From assembly GCA_021294835.1 (NCBI GenBank), contig JAJTDF010000029.1, positions 1-36,224 of the forward strand: a DNA stretch of 36,224 nt. The letters are read 5' to 3'. This document shows positions 1-10,263 of this stretch, one piece after another (within the stretch, counting starts at the first letter, position 1; each line of letters opens with the position of its first letter). Source of the DNA: Planctomycetaceae bacterium. GTDB taxonomy: Bacteria > Planctomycetota > Phycisphaerae > Phycisphaerales > UBA1924. The position numbers and the translations under genes are program-made. The notes below the pieces were generated by a model. That model worked only from the letters and a program-made list of their open reading frames with translations. It made no database searches and had not been told where the DNA came from.

Positions 1-1
1 G

Positions 2-1570
2 TTCTCCATCAACGCTGCCACGACGTGGACCAACAACGCCCCGGTGAGCCTGACCGGTGGCACGCACACGTTCGGCAACCTCAACAACACCTCCACCCTT
101 GCCTACACGGACGCCAACGTGAGCGCCAACGGCACGGTGAACAACACCGGCTCCGGCTCGCTGGCGGTCAACAACACGACCATCACCTTCTCCGGACCGC
201 TCACCCCGGCGGTGCTCACCAGCCTGATCCGCACCGGCGGCACGGTCAACATCGCCACCACGCTTGACCTGGGCGGCAGCTCGCAGACGCTCAACGCCGC
301 CACCGGCGACTGGCGGCTGAACGGCGGCACGATCCGCAACGGCACGCTGAACCTCAGCGGCGGCTCCCTGCTGTTTGACGGCAGCTGCTCCAACCGGCTG
401 GCGAACCTGACCATCAATGGCCAGATCGCCCTCTCCGGTAGTACGACCAGCCGCTTTATCTGGAACAGCGTGACCCTCAACGGCGGCGTGACCCAGACCG
501 GCTCGGCGGCGCTCAGCGTGGGCTTTGAGGGCAGCCAGACGCTGACCGGCGTGTGGAACAACAGCACCAGCAACTCCTCGCTGACGCTGGAGATGCAGAC
601 CGCCGGCACGCTGACGATCGCGCAGAACGCCAGCATCAGCGGCGGCTTTGTGTCCTTCGGCAGCGCCTGCTTCGGCCTGCCGATGACCCTGGTGAACAAC
701 GGCGAGATCTCGGTTGCCGGCACAAACCGCACGCTGAGCTTCGCCGCCAACATCACCTACGCCAACTTGAACACCGCGACCGGCACGCTCACCGCCGGCA
801 TCCTCACCGCCCGCGACGGGGGCCGCATCAGCATGCCCGGCAACGTGCAGATCCGCAACATCGCCGCCGGCGCTTCGCTGCGGCTGGGCGGCAACAACGC
901 CAGCATCGTCAGCGCCAACACCGGACAGTCGGTCATCGGTCAGTTGGAGAACATCGACGGCGTGTTTGAACTGCTCGAGGCCCGCGACTTCACGTTGACG
1001 CCCGCCGGCGGCACACTGACCAACAACGGCCAGATCGCCGTGTCCGCCGGCAGCACGCTGAGCATCACCGGCAACTACGTGCAGACCGCCCAGGGCGCCC
1101 TGGTCAGCCGCATCTCCGGCACCGCTCTGGCCAACGTCGGCACCCTGAACATCAGCGGAACGGCCACCATCGCCGGAGCCCTGACGGCGCAGTACGTCAA
1201 CGGCTACACCCAGGTCGGCTGCACCGGCTCGTACCGCGTGCTGTTCGCCAACGGCGGGCTCACCGGCACCTTCGGCAGCACCAACCTGCCGGCGAAGACC
1301 GACCCGTATGTCGCCGGGATGAACTACTTCGGCCAGGCGGCCAACTTCGTCTCCGCCCCCCGGTCGGACATCGTCTCCATCGGCGGCTTCCCGCCCGGCG
1401 ACGGCCTGCTGACCGGCGACGACTTTGTCGCCTTCGTCAACGCCTTCGCCGCCGGGGATCTGCTCGCCGACGTCTGCGGCATCGGCGGCCCGCCCGAGCC
1501 CCGCGACGGCTTGCTGACCGGTGACGACTTCATCGCCTTTGTGAACTCCTTCGCCGCGGCCTGCCCGTAA
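2..1570 (+). CDS. Secreted repeat-rich protein with tandem C-terminal dockerin-like anchor (5' end outside window)
   Basis: The reading frame is open from the first bases, so this is the last 522 residues of a longer protein. Most of it is Asn/Thr/Ser/Gly-rich sequence with short repeating turns (GGT, LNLSGG, NNG.I.V), the pattern of a right-handed beta-helix or autotransporter-like passenger. The end carries two copies of a GLLTGDDF(V/I)AFVN(A/S)FAA module, around residues 466-482 and 501-516, joined by a Gly/Pro linker and closing in Ala-Cys-Pro. Such paired Asp-rich modules match the dockerin-like C-termini seen on planctomycete exported proteins; surface attachment is inferred. The signal peptide would lie outside the window. 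The stop TAA is 31 bases before the S41 peptidase. No catalytic domain is visible, so a structural or adhesive role is more likely than an enzymatic one. Confidence 0.8.
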   Translation, partial: FSINAATTWTNNAPVSLTGGTHTFGNLNNTSTLAYTDANVSANGTVNNTGSGSLAVNNTTITFSGPLTPAVLTSLIRTGGTVNIATTLDLGGSSQTLNAATGDWRLNGGTIRNGTLNLSGGSLLFDGSCSNRLANLTINGQIALSGSTTSRFIWNSVTLNGGVTQTGSAALSVGFEGSQTLTGVWNNSTSNSSLTLEMQTAGTLTIAQNASISGGFVSFGSACFGLPMTLVNNGEISVAGTNRTLSFAANITYANLNTATGTLTAGILTARDGGRISMPGNVQIRNIAAGASLRLGGNNASIVSANTGQSVIGQLENIDGVFELLEARDFTLTPAGGTLTNNGQIAVSAGSTLSITGNYVQTAQGALVSRISGTALANVGTLNISGTATIAGALTAQYVNGYTQVGCTGSYRVLFANGGLTGTFGSTNLPAKTDPYVAGMNYFGQAANFVSAPRSDIVSIGGFPPGDGLLTGDDFVAFVNAFAAGDLLADVCGIGGPPEPRDGLLTGDDFIAFVNSFAAACP

Positions 1571-1601
1571 GGCCGGCCGGGCCGGCGCGTACGGTTGCCC
1601 T

Positions 1602-3392
1602 ATGGGCAAACGCGGCGGCGGCCTGATGCTGGTCATGGTGTTCCTGCTCGGGGTCTTCCTGGCGAGGCTGCCGGCGACGATCCAGGCGCTGTCGGGCCGC
1701 GCCGACTGGGAGCGGGCGACGGCGGAGGTGCGCGAGCTGCTGGAGCGGAAGTACGTCGAGCCGGTGGACGGCGAGCGGCTGACGCGGGCGGCCATCGAGG
1801 GGATGGTCGATTCGCTGGACGACCGCTACACGCAGTTCATCCCGCCCCGTGACGCGGAGGCGTTCCACAAGGAGATCGCGCGGGAGTTCGTGGGCATCGG
1901 CGCCGCCATCAACACCGCCGACGGCTGGCTGACCATCATCTCGCCGATCGAAGCCTCGCCGGCGCTGGCGGCCGGCCTGGCCCCGGGCGACCGCGTGGAG
2001 GCGATCGACGGTGTCAGCACGCAGGGCAAGAGCGCCGACGAGTGCATCAAGCTGCTCAAGGGCGAGCCGGGGACGGACGTGAAGTTGCAGATCTCACGGC
2101 TGACCGGTCCGTTCGGCGACGGGGCTGAGCCGCAACGCACCCGGCTGGAGATCACCGTCAAGCGGGCGGAGATCACCTCGCCGGCGGTGCGGGGGCTGCG
2201 GTTCCTGCCCGAGCGGCAGCAGTGGGACCACGTGCTGGACCCCGCGGCGGGCATCGGGTACATCCGGCTGGAACAGTTCACGCCCTCGGCCGGGGAGGAG
2301 ATGGTCAAGGCCATCGAGCAGCTCAAGGGGCAGTTGCCCGGCGGCGTGAAGGGGCTGGTGCTGGACCTGCGCGACAATGGGGGCGGCTCGCTGGATGTGG
2401 CGGTGGAGATCGCCGACGGCTTCCTGGACGCGGGGGCGATCGTCAGCACGCGGGGGCGGCCGGGGAGCAACGCACGCGCGATGGGCTTCACGGCCGAGCA
2501 GGGGCAGTGGCTGCCGGGCGTGCCGCTGGTGGTGCTGGTCAACAGCGGCAGCGCGTCGGCCAGCGAGATCCTCGCCGGGGCGCTGGCCGAGCAGAGCCCG
2601 CCCCGGGCGCTGGTGGTGGGCACGCGAACCTTCGGCAAGGGGCTGGTGCAGGTGGTCGAGCCGCTGGTCTCGGTGCCCGGCGGCATGCTCAAACTGACCG
2701 AGCAGCGGTACTACCTGCCCTCCGGCCGGATGATCCAGCGGACCGACGCGTCGGACGTGTGGGGCATCGACCCGAGCCCAGGCTTCCGCGTGAGCCTAGA
2801 AGAAGGGCGCGAGCTGCCGCTGCTGCTCAAGCGTCGCTGGCTGGAGGGCGTGCGGCGGGCCGACGTGCCCTCCCCCCCACCGCCGGCGGGCCTGGGCGAG
2901 GCGAAGTTCGCCGACCCGGCGTGGCTGCGTGAGGACCTGGGCGATGCCCAGTTGGCCCTTGCCGTGGAAGCGGCCCAGACCCGCATCGCCACCGGCGCGT
3001 TCCCCTCGCGGCCCGATGGCAGCGCCACCGCCGACGCGCAATCGACGCTGAGCGCCGAACGCAGCATGCTCGAACGCGTGCACCGGCGGCTGCTGACCGA
3101 CTTGCGCCAGGTGGAGCGGCGGCTGGAGACGGCGGAAAGCGCGACGGCCGGAGCACCGACCGGCAGCTCGCCGCACGGCCGCAAGCCGCTGTCGTTGTGG
3201 GACGACACGCTGGACCTGCGGGGCGGCACGCTGGAGGTGCGCGGGGCCGACGGCCGCCCGGTGACGCGGCTGCGGATCACCGGCCCGGAACTGGAGAGCC
3301 TGCTGCTGGAGGCGGACATCGAGCCGGCTGACGGGCAGGCCGAAGGGAAGACTGGCCAGCAGGCCCAGCCCACGCCGGAGGGCGACAAGTGA
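1602..3392 (+). CDS. S41 family C-terminal processing peptidase with PDZ domain
   Basis: A 596-residue serine protease of the CtpA/Prc family, which trims or degrades periplasmic proteins at their C-termini. A single hydrophobic segment at about residues 7-25 should anchor it with the protease domain outside the cytoplasm. A PDZ domain covers about residues 95-165 (GLAPGDRVEAIDG core). The S41 core follows: LDLRDNGGGS near 255-264, the nucleophile motif NSGSASASEI at 314-323, and TFGKGLVQ at 343-350. Lys346 and Gln350 are the expected partners, and the family's usual 25-residue Ser-to-Lys spacing points to Ser321 as nucleophile. The C-terminal third is Pro/Ala-rich with a charged, probably coiled-coil stretch around 485-515 and is not recognisable as a known domain. 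The GTGA overlap with tsaD implies translational coupling. Confidence 0.93.
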   Translation: MGKRGGGLMLVMVFLLGVFLARLPATIQALSGRADWERATAEVRELLERKYVEPVDGERLTRAAIEGMVDSLDDRYTQFIPPRDAEAFHKEIAREFVGIGAAINTADGWLTIISPIEASPALAAGLAPGDRVEAIDGVSTQGKSADECIKLLKGEPGTDVKLQISRLTGPFGDGAEPQRTRLEITVKRAEITSPAVRGLRFLPERQQWDHVLDPAAGIGYIRLEQFTPSAGEEMVKAIEQLKGQLPGGVKGLVLDLRDNGGGSLDVAVEIADGFLDAGAIVSTRGRPGSNARAMGFTAEQGQWLPGVPLVVLVNSGSASASEILAGALAEQSPPRALVVGTRTFGKGLVQVVEPLVSVPGGMLKLTEQRYYLPSGRMIQRTDASDVWGIDPSPGFRVSLEEGRELPLLLKRRWLEGVRRADVPSPPPPAGLGEAKFADPAWLREDLGDAQLALAVEAAQTRIATGAFPSRPDGSATADAQSTLSAERSMLERVHRRLLTDLRQVERRLETAESATAGAPTGSSPHGRKPLSLWDDTLDLRGGTLEVRGADGRPVTRLRITGPELESLLLEADIEPADGQAEGKTGQQAQPTPEGDK

Positions 3393-4468
3393 GCGAGCGC
3401 CGGCTGGTGCTGGGCATTGAGAGCAGTTGCGATGAAACGGCCGCGGCCGTCGTGCAGGACGGGCGGCGGGTGCTCTCGAACGTGGTGGCCTCGCAGAACG
3501 AGTTGCACGCGGAGTATCGCGGGGTGGTGCCTGAGATCGCCAGCCGGGCGCACGCGGAGCGGATCGGCACGGTGATGCGGGCGTCGCTCAAGCAGGCAGG
3601 GGTGGAGCCGGCGGATCTGGCGGCGGTGGCGGTGGGGCACCGGCCGGGGCTGATCGGCTCGCTGCTGGTCGGGGTGTCGGCGGCGAAGGCGGCGGCGTGG
3701 GGGCTGGGCGTGCCGCTGGTGGGCGTGGATCACGTGCGGGCGCACCTGTATGCCGGGGTGCTGCATGAAGTCGCCGCGGATGGCGCGGCCGAGCCGGACC
3801 TGAGCGGGAGCGCCCTGGGGCTGGTGGTCTCCGGCGGGCACACGGCGTTCTACAAGGTGGAGTCGTGGCAGCGGATCACGCGGCTGGGGGGCACGATTGA
3901 TGACGCCATCGGCGAGGCGTACGACAAGGTCGCGGCGATGCTCAACCTGCCCTTCCCCGGCGGGCCGGTGGTGGACCGCCTTGCGGCTGACGGCGATGAG
4001 AAGCGCTTTGCCTTTCCGATCTCGCGGCTGGACAAGGCGAGTTTGAACCTGAGTTACTCGGGGCTGAAGACGGCCGTGCTGTACACACTGCGGGGCGTGC
4101 CCGATGCCGAGGACCGCCCGGCGATGGAGATCAACCCGCGGAACATCGCCGACTTGTGCGCCAGTTTCCAGCGCGCGGCGGTGGCGGCGGTGATCCTGAA
4201 GCTCGAGCGGGCACTGGACCAGCACCCGGGGGTGCGGACGCTGCTGACCGGGGGCGGGGTGACGGCCAACTCGCGACTGAGGCGGGAACTGACGGCCCTG
4301 GGCGAGCGGCGGGGCGTGCGGGTGCTGCTGCCCCGCATGGCGTACTGCGTGGACAACGGGGCGATGATCGCGGGCTTGGGGCACCGGCTGCTGAGCGAGC
4401 GGGGGTGGCAGGGTGATCCGCTGTCGCTGGCGGCGCAGCCGTCGGGCACGCCGGAGACGATACCCTGA
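3389..4468 (+). CDS. tsaD: tRNA N6-adenosine threonylcarbamoyltransferase TsaD
   Basis: TsaD transfers the threonylcarbamoyl group from TC-AMP to A37 of ANN-decoding tRNAs (t6A), working with TsaB and TsaE in the cytoplasm. The 359-residue protein starts with the ASKHA signature [14 protein letters not shown]. The metal ligands are visible as His115 and His119 in [11 protein letters not shown] and Asp322 in [19 protein letters not shown] and [13 protein letters not shown] are further family motifs, and the length is normal. The GTG start overlaps the stop of the S41 peptidase by four bases (GTGA), which fixes the start. tsaB and tsaE are not in the window. Another name is gcp/ygjD. Confidence 0.96.
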   Translation: MSERRLVLGIESSCDETAAAVVQDGRRVLSNVVASQNELHAEYRGVVPEIASRAHAERIGTVMRASLKQAGVEPADLAAVAVGHRPGLIGSLLVGVSAAKAAAWGLGVPLVGVDHVRAHLYAGVLHEVAADGAAEPDLSGSALGLVVSGGHTAFYKVESWQRITRLGGTIDDAIGEAYDKVAAMLNLPFPGGPVVDRLAADGDEKRFAFPISRLDKASLNLSYSGLKTAVLYTLRGVPDAEDRPAMEINPRNIADLCASFQRAAVAAVILKLERALDQHPGVRTLLTGGGVTANSRLRRELTALGERRGVRVLLPRMAYCVDNGAMIAGLGHRLLSERGWQGDPLSLAAQPSGTPETIP

Positions 4469-4514
4469 TAATGATCGGGGACGCGGAACACGGGGGAGAG
4501 CGGAGCGGTGTTGC

Positions 4515-6809
<2,295 letters not shown>

Positions 6810-6818
6810 TCCCCGGCG

Positions 6819-7037
6819 ATGATCGACCACGAAAAGCGTGCCTTTCGCGAGCGGCTGCGGACGTATCTGCTGGGTGTGGGCATCGGCCTAACGCTGACCG
6901 GCATGCTGCTGTACGCCCGGTGGCAGGCGCGGCAGGCCCCCGGCGGCCCGGCCCCCACCGCTGCGCCAACCGCGCCGGCGGCGAGCAACGCCGCCAGCCC
7001 CGCGGCCCCCGGCGGTGTGCCGACTCCAGCCAAGTGA
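6819..7037 (+). CDS. Small single-pass membrane protein
   Basis: A 72-residue protein beginning nine bases after the uvrB stop, so probably co-transcribed with it. It has a charged N-terminus (MIDHEKRAFRERLR), one hydrophobic helix at about residues 16-36 (LLGVGIGLTLTGMLLYA), then a low-complexity Ala/Pro tail. I do not recognise a family. The composition and the length of the single helix support a real membrane protein, but no conserved motif is visible. It converges with the zinc-ribbon membrane gene on the other strand, leaving 14 bases between the two stops. Confidence 0.6.
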   Translation: MIDHEKRAFRERLRTYLLGVGIGLTLTGMLLYARWQARQAPGGPAPTAAPTAPAASNAASPAAPGGVPTPAK

Positions 7038-7051
7038 ACAGATGAGCCGGG

Positions 7052-7699
7052 CTAGCGCGGGGCAGGTGGGGCCGCGTCAGCAGTGGCCGCGGCAGCCGCA
7101 TCGCCCTCCGCGCCGGACAGCGAGGTGCCACACTCAGGGCACAGAGCGCCGGTGAGGCCCTCGAGGCTGTAGCCGCAGGACCCGCAGAGCGTCCCCGGAG
7201 ACTGCGCCAGCGGCCAGTCGGGGCGCACCACCCAGACGAGCCCGACGAAGGTGAGGGTCACCCAGACCGGCGGTGCGATGATGAACCAGGCGATCACAAA
7301 GAACGCATCATCAAGCCCGCTCATCGCCACCGTGACCACTGAGATGATGGCAAGTACGGCGAGTGGTACCGCTCCGGCGGCCGGCGATCGGCACTCGATC
7401 GCCAGCGCTCGGGCCAGCGGCAAACAGCCGACGGCGGCGGGTACACACTCTTGCAACAGATCTGTGAGCGGCAGCGGAATCGAGTGGGCGACCCCGCCCG
7501 CGAACAGAAGTACGTCGGCGAGAACCACCGCCAGTGGATACAGGACGCCGAAGACCCTCGCAGCAACACGAACCCTTCTCGCGGAGGATGGCGCCATCCC
7601 GCAAGGAAAGCCCAGCGAGAGGACATACGCAGTCACGATGGCCCAGAGGACGCTGCCAAGCAGGATGATGGTCAGGACAGTCGGTTCTTGCGACAGCAT
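7052..7699 (-). CDS. Multi-pass membrane protein with C-terminal zinc ribbon (paralogue A)
   Basis: A 215-residue membrane protein of unknown function. About five hydrophobic helices precede a C-terminal ribbon CGSCGYSLEGLTGALCPECG, a CxxC...CxxC zinc-binding pair typical of planctomycete membrane proteins, followed by an Ala-rich tail. The ATG at 7699 is preceded by GAGGT five bases upstream, which selects it over longer openings of the frame. The motif WVVRPDWPLA just before the ribbon also occurs, slightly changed, in the two upstream paralogues. It is last of four same-strand genes with spacings of 58-92 bases, probably one transcript. The ribbon's location on the cytoplasmic side is inferred, not shown. 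Confidence 0.8.
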   Translation of the reverse strand: MLSQEPTVLTIILLGSVLWAIVTAYVLSLGFPCGMAPSSARRVRVAARVFGVLYPLAVVLADVLLFAGGVAHSIPLPLTDLLQECVPAAVGCLPLARALAIECRSPAAGAVPLAVLAIISVVTVAMSGLDDAFFVIAWFIIAPPVWVTLTFVGLVWVVRPDWPLAQSPGTLCGSCGYSLEGLTGALCPECGTSLSGAEGDAAAAATADAAPPAPR

Positions 7700-7782
7700 C
7701 GTGCACCTCGCGGACGGCGGAGCCAACCGGCCCAGATCGGTGTCGAGGGGGGTGCGGAAGATCCGCTGGGACCGCACGCCAC

Positions 7783-7822
7783 CCTCAGCCGGTACGCGAT
7801 GTGCCCGGGGCCGGTTGCACGG
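7783..7822. repeat. 40-bp direct repeat, copy 1
   Basis: This 40-base stretch is identical to 9205-9244. Each copy spans the last codons and stop of a zinc-ribbon membrane gene, giving both proteins the same C-terminal tail VQPAPGTSRTG. Confidence 0.95.
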
Positions 7823-8396
7823 GCAGCAGGCTGCCGCACTCCGGGCACAGATCGGCGGTGAGGCCCGCGCGGCTGTAGCCGCAGGAGCCGCAGAGCGACA
7901 CCCGGTCCTGCATCCGCGGCCAGCGCGGACGGACGACCCACCGCAGCCCGATGATCGTGCACACGAGCCACACCGGCGGCGCAGCGATGAACCACAGGAA
8001 CAGAGCAAACGGCTGCATGAACCCGATGACCACCGCCAACACGGCGACCGTCGGAGCGATGGCCACCATTGGGGTGGCGCCGGCCCTCAGCGACCGGGTG
8101 CTCCGCCCTATGGCGATCGCCAACGGCAAGCACGCCAGCGCAGCGGGCACGAACGCGGCGATGAACCCGGTGGGTAATGGGCCGATGGACTTCGCGACTG
8201 CCGGGGTGAACCAGGTGAGGCCGCCGAAGATCGCGGTGGGGTAGAGCAGCGCAAACCAGCGAGCGGCCCCGGTGACCCGCTTAGCGCAGTCGGGCTCGAT
8301 GTCGTCCGGAAAGGCCCACCAGAGCAAAGACGCGGTCACCTCCGCCCAGGCCCAACTGCCGAGCAGGCCCGCGATGAAGATGGCTGTGATGCCCAT
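7785..8396 (-). CDS. Multi-pass membrane protein with C-terminal zinc ribbon (paralogue B)
   Basis: A 203-residue relative of the genes on either side: hydrophobic helices, the conserved WVVRPRWP junction, then the ribbon CGSCGYSRAGLTADLCPECG and the tail VQPAPGTSRTG. The start is ambiguous. ATG at 8396 has GGGAAG five bases upstream and aligns the first helix (LLGS) with both paralogues, so it is preferred. ATG at 8465 would add 23 residues and overlap the stop of the upstream gene by 11 bases. The last codons and stop lie in the 40-bp repeat shared with the gene at 9207-9887. Function unknown. Confidence 0.78.
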   Translation of the reverse strand: MGITAIFIAGLLGSWAWAEVTASLLWWAFPDDIEPDCAKRVTGAARWFALLYPTAIFGGLTWFTPAVAKSIGPLPTGFIAAFVPAALACLPLAIAIGRSTRSLRAGATPMVAIAPTVAVLAVVIGFMQPFALFLWFIAAPPVWLVCTIIGLRWVVRPRWPRMQDRVSLCGSCGYSRAGLTADLCPECGSLLPVQPAPGTSRTG

Positions 8397-8454
8397 CGGC
8401 GCTTCCCAGCAGTCGGACGGCTCACCGGCAGCGGCCGGCGCACCGCACCCACGA

Positions 8455-9114
8455 TCATTGGCCATGGACGGCAGAGTGTCCTGCGCTCGGCACCACCATG
8501 GCGGAGTTCGCCGCGTCGGCGGGGCCGGGCAGCGGGCTGCCGCACTCGGGGCACAGGGCGGAGGTGAGGCCCTCCAGGCTGTAGCCGCAGGAGCCGCAGA
8601 GCGTCCCCGGGTCCTTCGCAAGGGGCCATTGCGGACGCACCACCCACCGCAACCCGGCGAAGGTGAGGGCGAGCCAGATCGGTGGCGCGATGAGGCACCA
8701 GACCAGCGCGAAGTCCCCACCGGTGAACCCGGTCATGGCGCCGGTAACCCCGAGCGTGAGGCCGATGGCCAACAGCGGCGTCACGCCGACGGCGATTGAT
8801 CGGCACTCGACCGCCAGCACCGCGGCCAGCGGCAAGCACGCAACAACGGCCGGCACGCCGGCCAGCAGCAACCCGGCCACTGCCGGCGGCATTGATCGTC
8901 CCACCCCGCCGCCGGTGAGCAGGGAAAAGCCGACGAACACCGAAGCCGGATAGAGGATCCAGAACAGCCGGGCCGCATCCTTCACCCGCGCTGCGGAACG
9001 CTCATCGATGGTGGGTGGGAACGTCAGGGACAGCACATACGCCGCCACCACCGCCCAGAGGAGACTCCCGAGCAGGAACACGAGGATGAAGATCATGATG
9101 CTGCCGAAGACCAT
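8455..9114 (-). CDS. Multi-pass membrane protein with C-terminal zinc ribbon (paralogue C)
   Basis: A 219-residue protein most similar to paralogue A: both share LLGS.LWA..AAYVLSL in the first helix, LAVECRS in the middle, WVVRP.WPLA before the ribbon, and CGSCGYSLEGLT.ALCPECG. The ATG at 9114 follows GGAAG at a suitable distance, and the upstream part of the open frame has no membrane character. The tail after the ribbon (GPADAANSAM...) is specific to this copy. Function unknown; as in its relatives, the zinc ribbon may mediate protein or nucleic-acid contacts in the cytoplasm. Confidence 0.8.
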   Translation of the reverse strand: MVFGSIMIFILVFLLGSLLWAVVAAYVLSLTFPPTIDERSAARVKDAARLFWILYPASVFVGFSLLTGGGVGRSMPPAVAGLLLAGVPAVVACLPLAAVLAVECRSIAVGVTPLLAIGLTLGVTGAMTGFTGGDFALVWCLIAPPIWLALTFAGLRWVVRPQWPLAKDPGTLCGSCGYSLEGLTSALCPECGSPLPGPADAANSAMVVPSAGHSAVHGQ

Positions 9115-9204
9115 GGTCGTCTTCCGACTGGCTGCGGGCAGGGGCCACCGAGCCCGCGTGGGTGCGTCCGGCGGGGCGGCCCACCAGCCACGGTCATGCC
9201 CCGT

Positions 9205-9244
9205 CCTCAGCCGGTACGCGATGTGCCCGGGGCCGGTTGCACGG
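9205..9244. repeat. 40-bp direct repeat, copy 2
   Basis: Identical to 7783-7822, at the 3' end of the gene at 9207-9887. The identity stops abruptly on both sides, although the genes are only distantly similar upstream. Confidence 0.95.
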
Positions 9245-9887
9245 ACAGTGAGCCGCCGCACTCCGGGCACACCGCCTGCTTCAGGCCCGCGGTGGAGTAC
9301 CCGCAGGCGGGGCAGTTGTCGCTCGGTTCGGCTCGAATGGACCACGTCTTGGGTGCCAGCCGCTTGAGGCCCATGCCGACGACCAACAGCCACATCAGCG
9401 GCCCACCAACCGCCCACACCGGAGAAAATCGAATCGTGTGCAGCAGTTCTGCCGTGGCGGCGATGGCGATGCTCAGCCCGAAGGTGGCGCCGATGGCGAG
9501 CCAACCGGCCGCGGGCCGTTGCCAGGCCCGGGCCAGCGCGAACGCGGTCGGCAATGACGCGAGCAACATCGGGCTGCCCAGCAGCACCCACATCACCACT
9601 GGCAGAGCCACCGGGCCGGGGGACGCCCCTTGCAAATTCAGAAACTCCGGGGCCTCCCAGGCAAGCCAGACCAAGAGGGAATGAAGCAACGGAAACGTCC
9701 AGATGGCCACATAGAGCCGGCCAAAGCCGGGCCGCTCCGCCGGGGCACCCGGGCCGATCACAGCCACCAGCACGGCCATGACCGCTGCGCCAAGCAGCGA
9801 GATGCCCCCAGCCCAGAACGCGAAGGCGAGCGGGAGATCGCTGTATTCAGACGCAAGCAGCAACACGGGAGGCACGGCGGGATGCAA
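9207..9887 (-). CDS. Multi-pass membrane protein with C-terminal zinc ribbon (divergent member D)
   Basis: About 226 residues with five to six hydrophobic helices (for example ISLLGAAVMAVLVAVIG and GGPLMWLLVVGMGL), then a ribbon CPACGYSTAGLKQAVCPECG and the tail VQPAPGTSRTG shared with paralogue B. Apart from ribbon and tail, it does not align obviously with the other three. The start is uncertain: the only codons that open before the first helix are TTG at 9887 and GTG at 9875, and an in-frame stop lies a few codons upstream. It is first of the four minus-strand genes. Function unknown. Confidence 0.72.
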   Translation of the reverse strand: MHPAVPPVLLLASEYSDLPLAFAFWAGGISLLGAAVMAVLVAVIGPGAPAERPGFGRLYVAIWTFPLLHSLLVWLAWEAPEFLNLQGASPGPVALPVVMWVLLGSPMLLASLPTAFALARAWQRPAAGWLAIGATFGLSIAIAATAELLHTIRFSPVWAVGGPLMWLLVVGMGLKRLAPKTWSIRAEPSDNCPACGYSTAGLKQAVCPECGGSLSVQPAPGTSRTG

Positions 9888-10263
9888 TACGCCTGGACAT
9901 CAGCAATCAAGCCAAGGTGGAACGAGCGCCTGAGCAACCAGCCCGCCCCGCGCAGGATGCGTCCGGCGGCTCCGCCCTTCAACCCCCACCGCCCCACCGC
10001 CCCAACCCCCCCACCCCACCACCACCCCCCGGACAGTCCTCCCCCTGAACCGAAGACCGTTCGACCCGGCCCGTGTGGGCACTGGCGCGGCATGCGAAGC
10101 GGAAGAAGAACCGCCATGATCCCGTCCGGTTCCGGGGTGGCGGCCCCAGCCTGAGGCCGTATCAACAAGCGGGATTGGCGACCGATGCGCCGTGATTCCG
10201 ACGCACTTTCGAGCACTCGACCTCAGATTCTGTCTGAGATATCCGACATGACGCCCGATAACG
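9888..10263. other. Intergenic region with C-rich tracts, no supported gene
   Basis: This 376-base gap lies between two minus-strand genes and must hold the promoter for the zinc-ribbon cluster. At about 9978-10032 the plus strand is almost pure C/A with runs of five to seven C, so the minus strand carries repeated G runs upstream of the gene at 9207-9887. Open frames here have Gly/Trp/Arg low-complexity translations and no recognisable domain, and I do not call them. Confidence 0.6.

Noticed and set aside
9758..10216. 152-codon minus-strand frame in the gap upstream of the zinc-ribbon cluster
   Set aside because: Its Gly/Trp-rich stretch is simply the translation of the G-run tract, and it overlaps a real gene.
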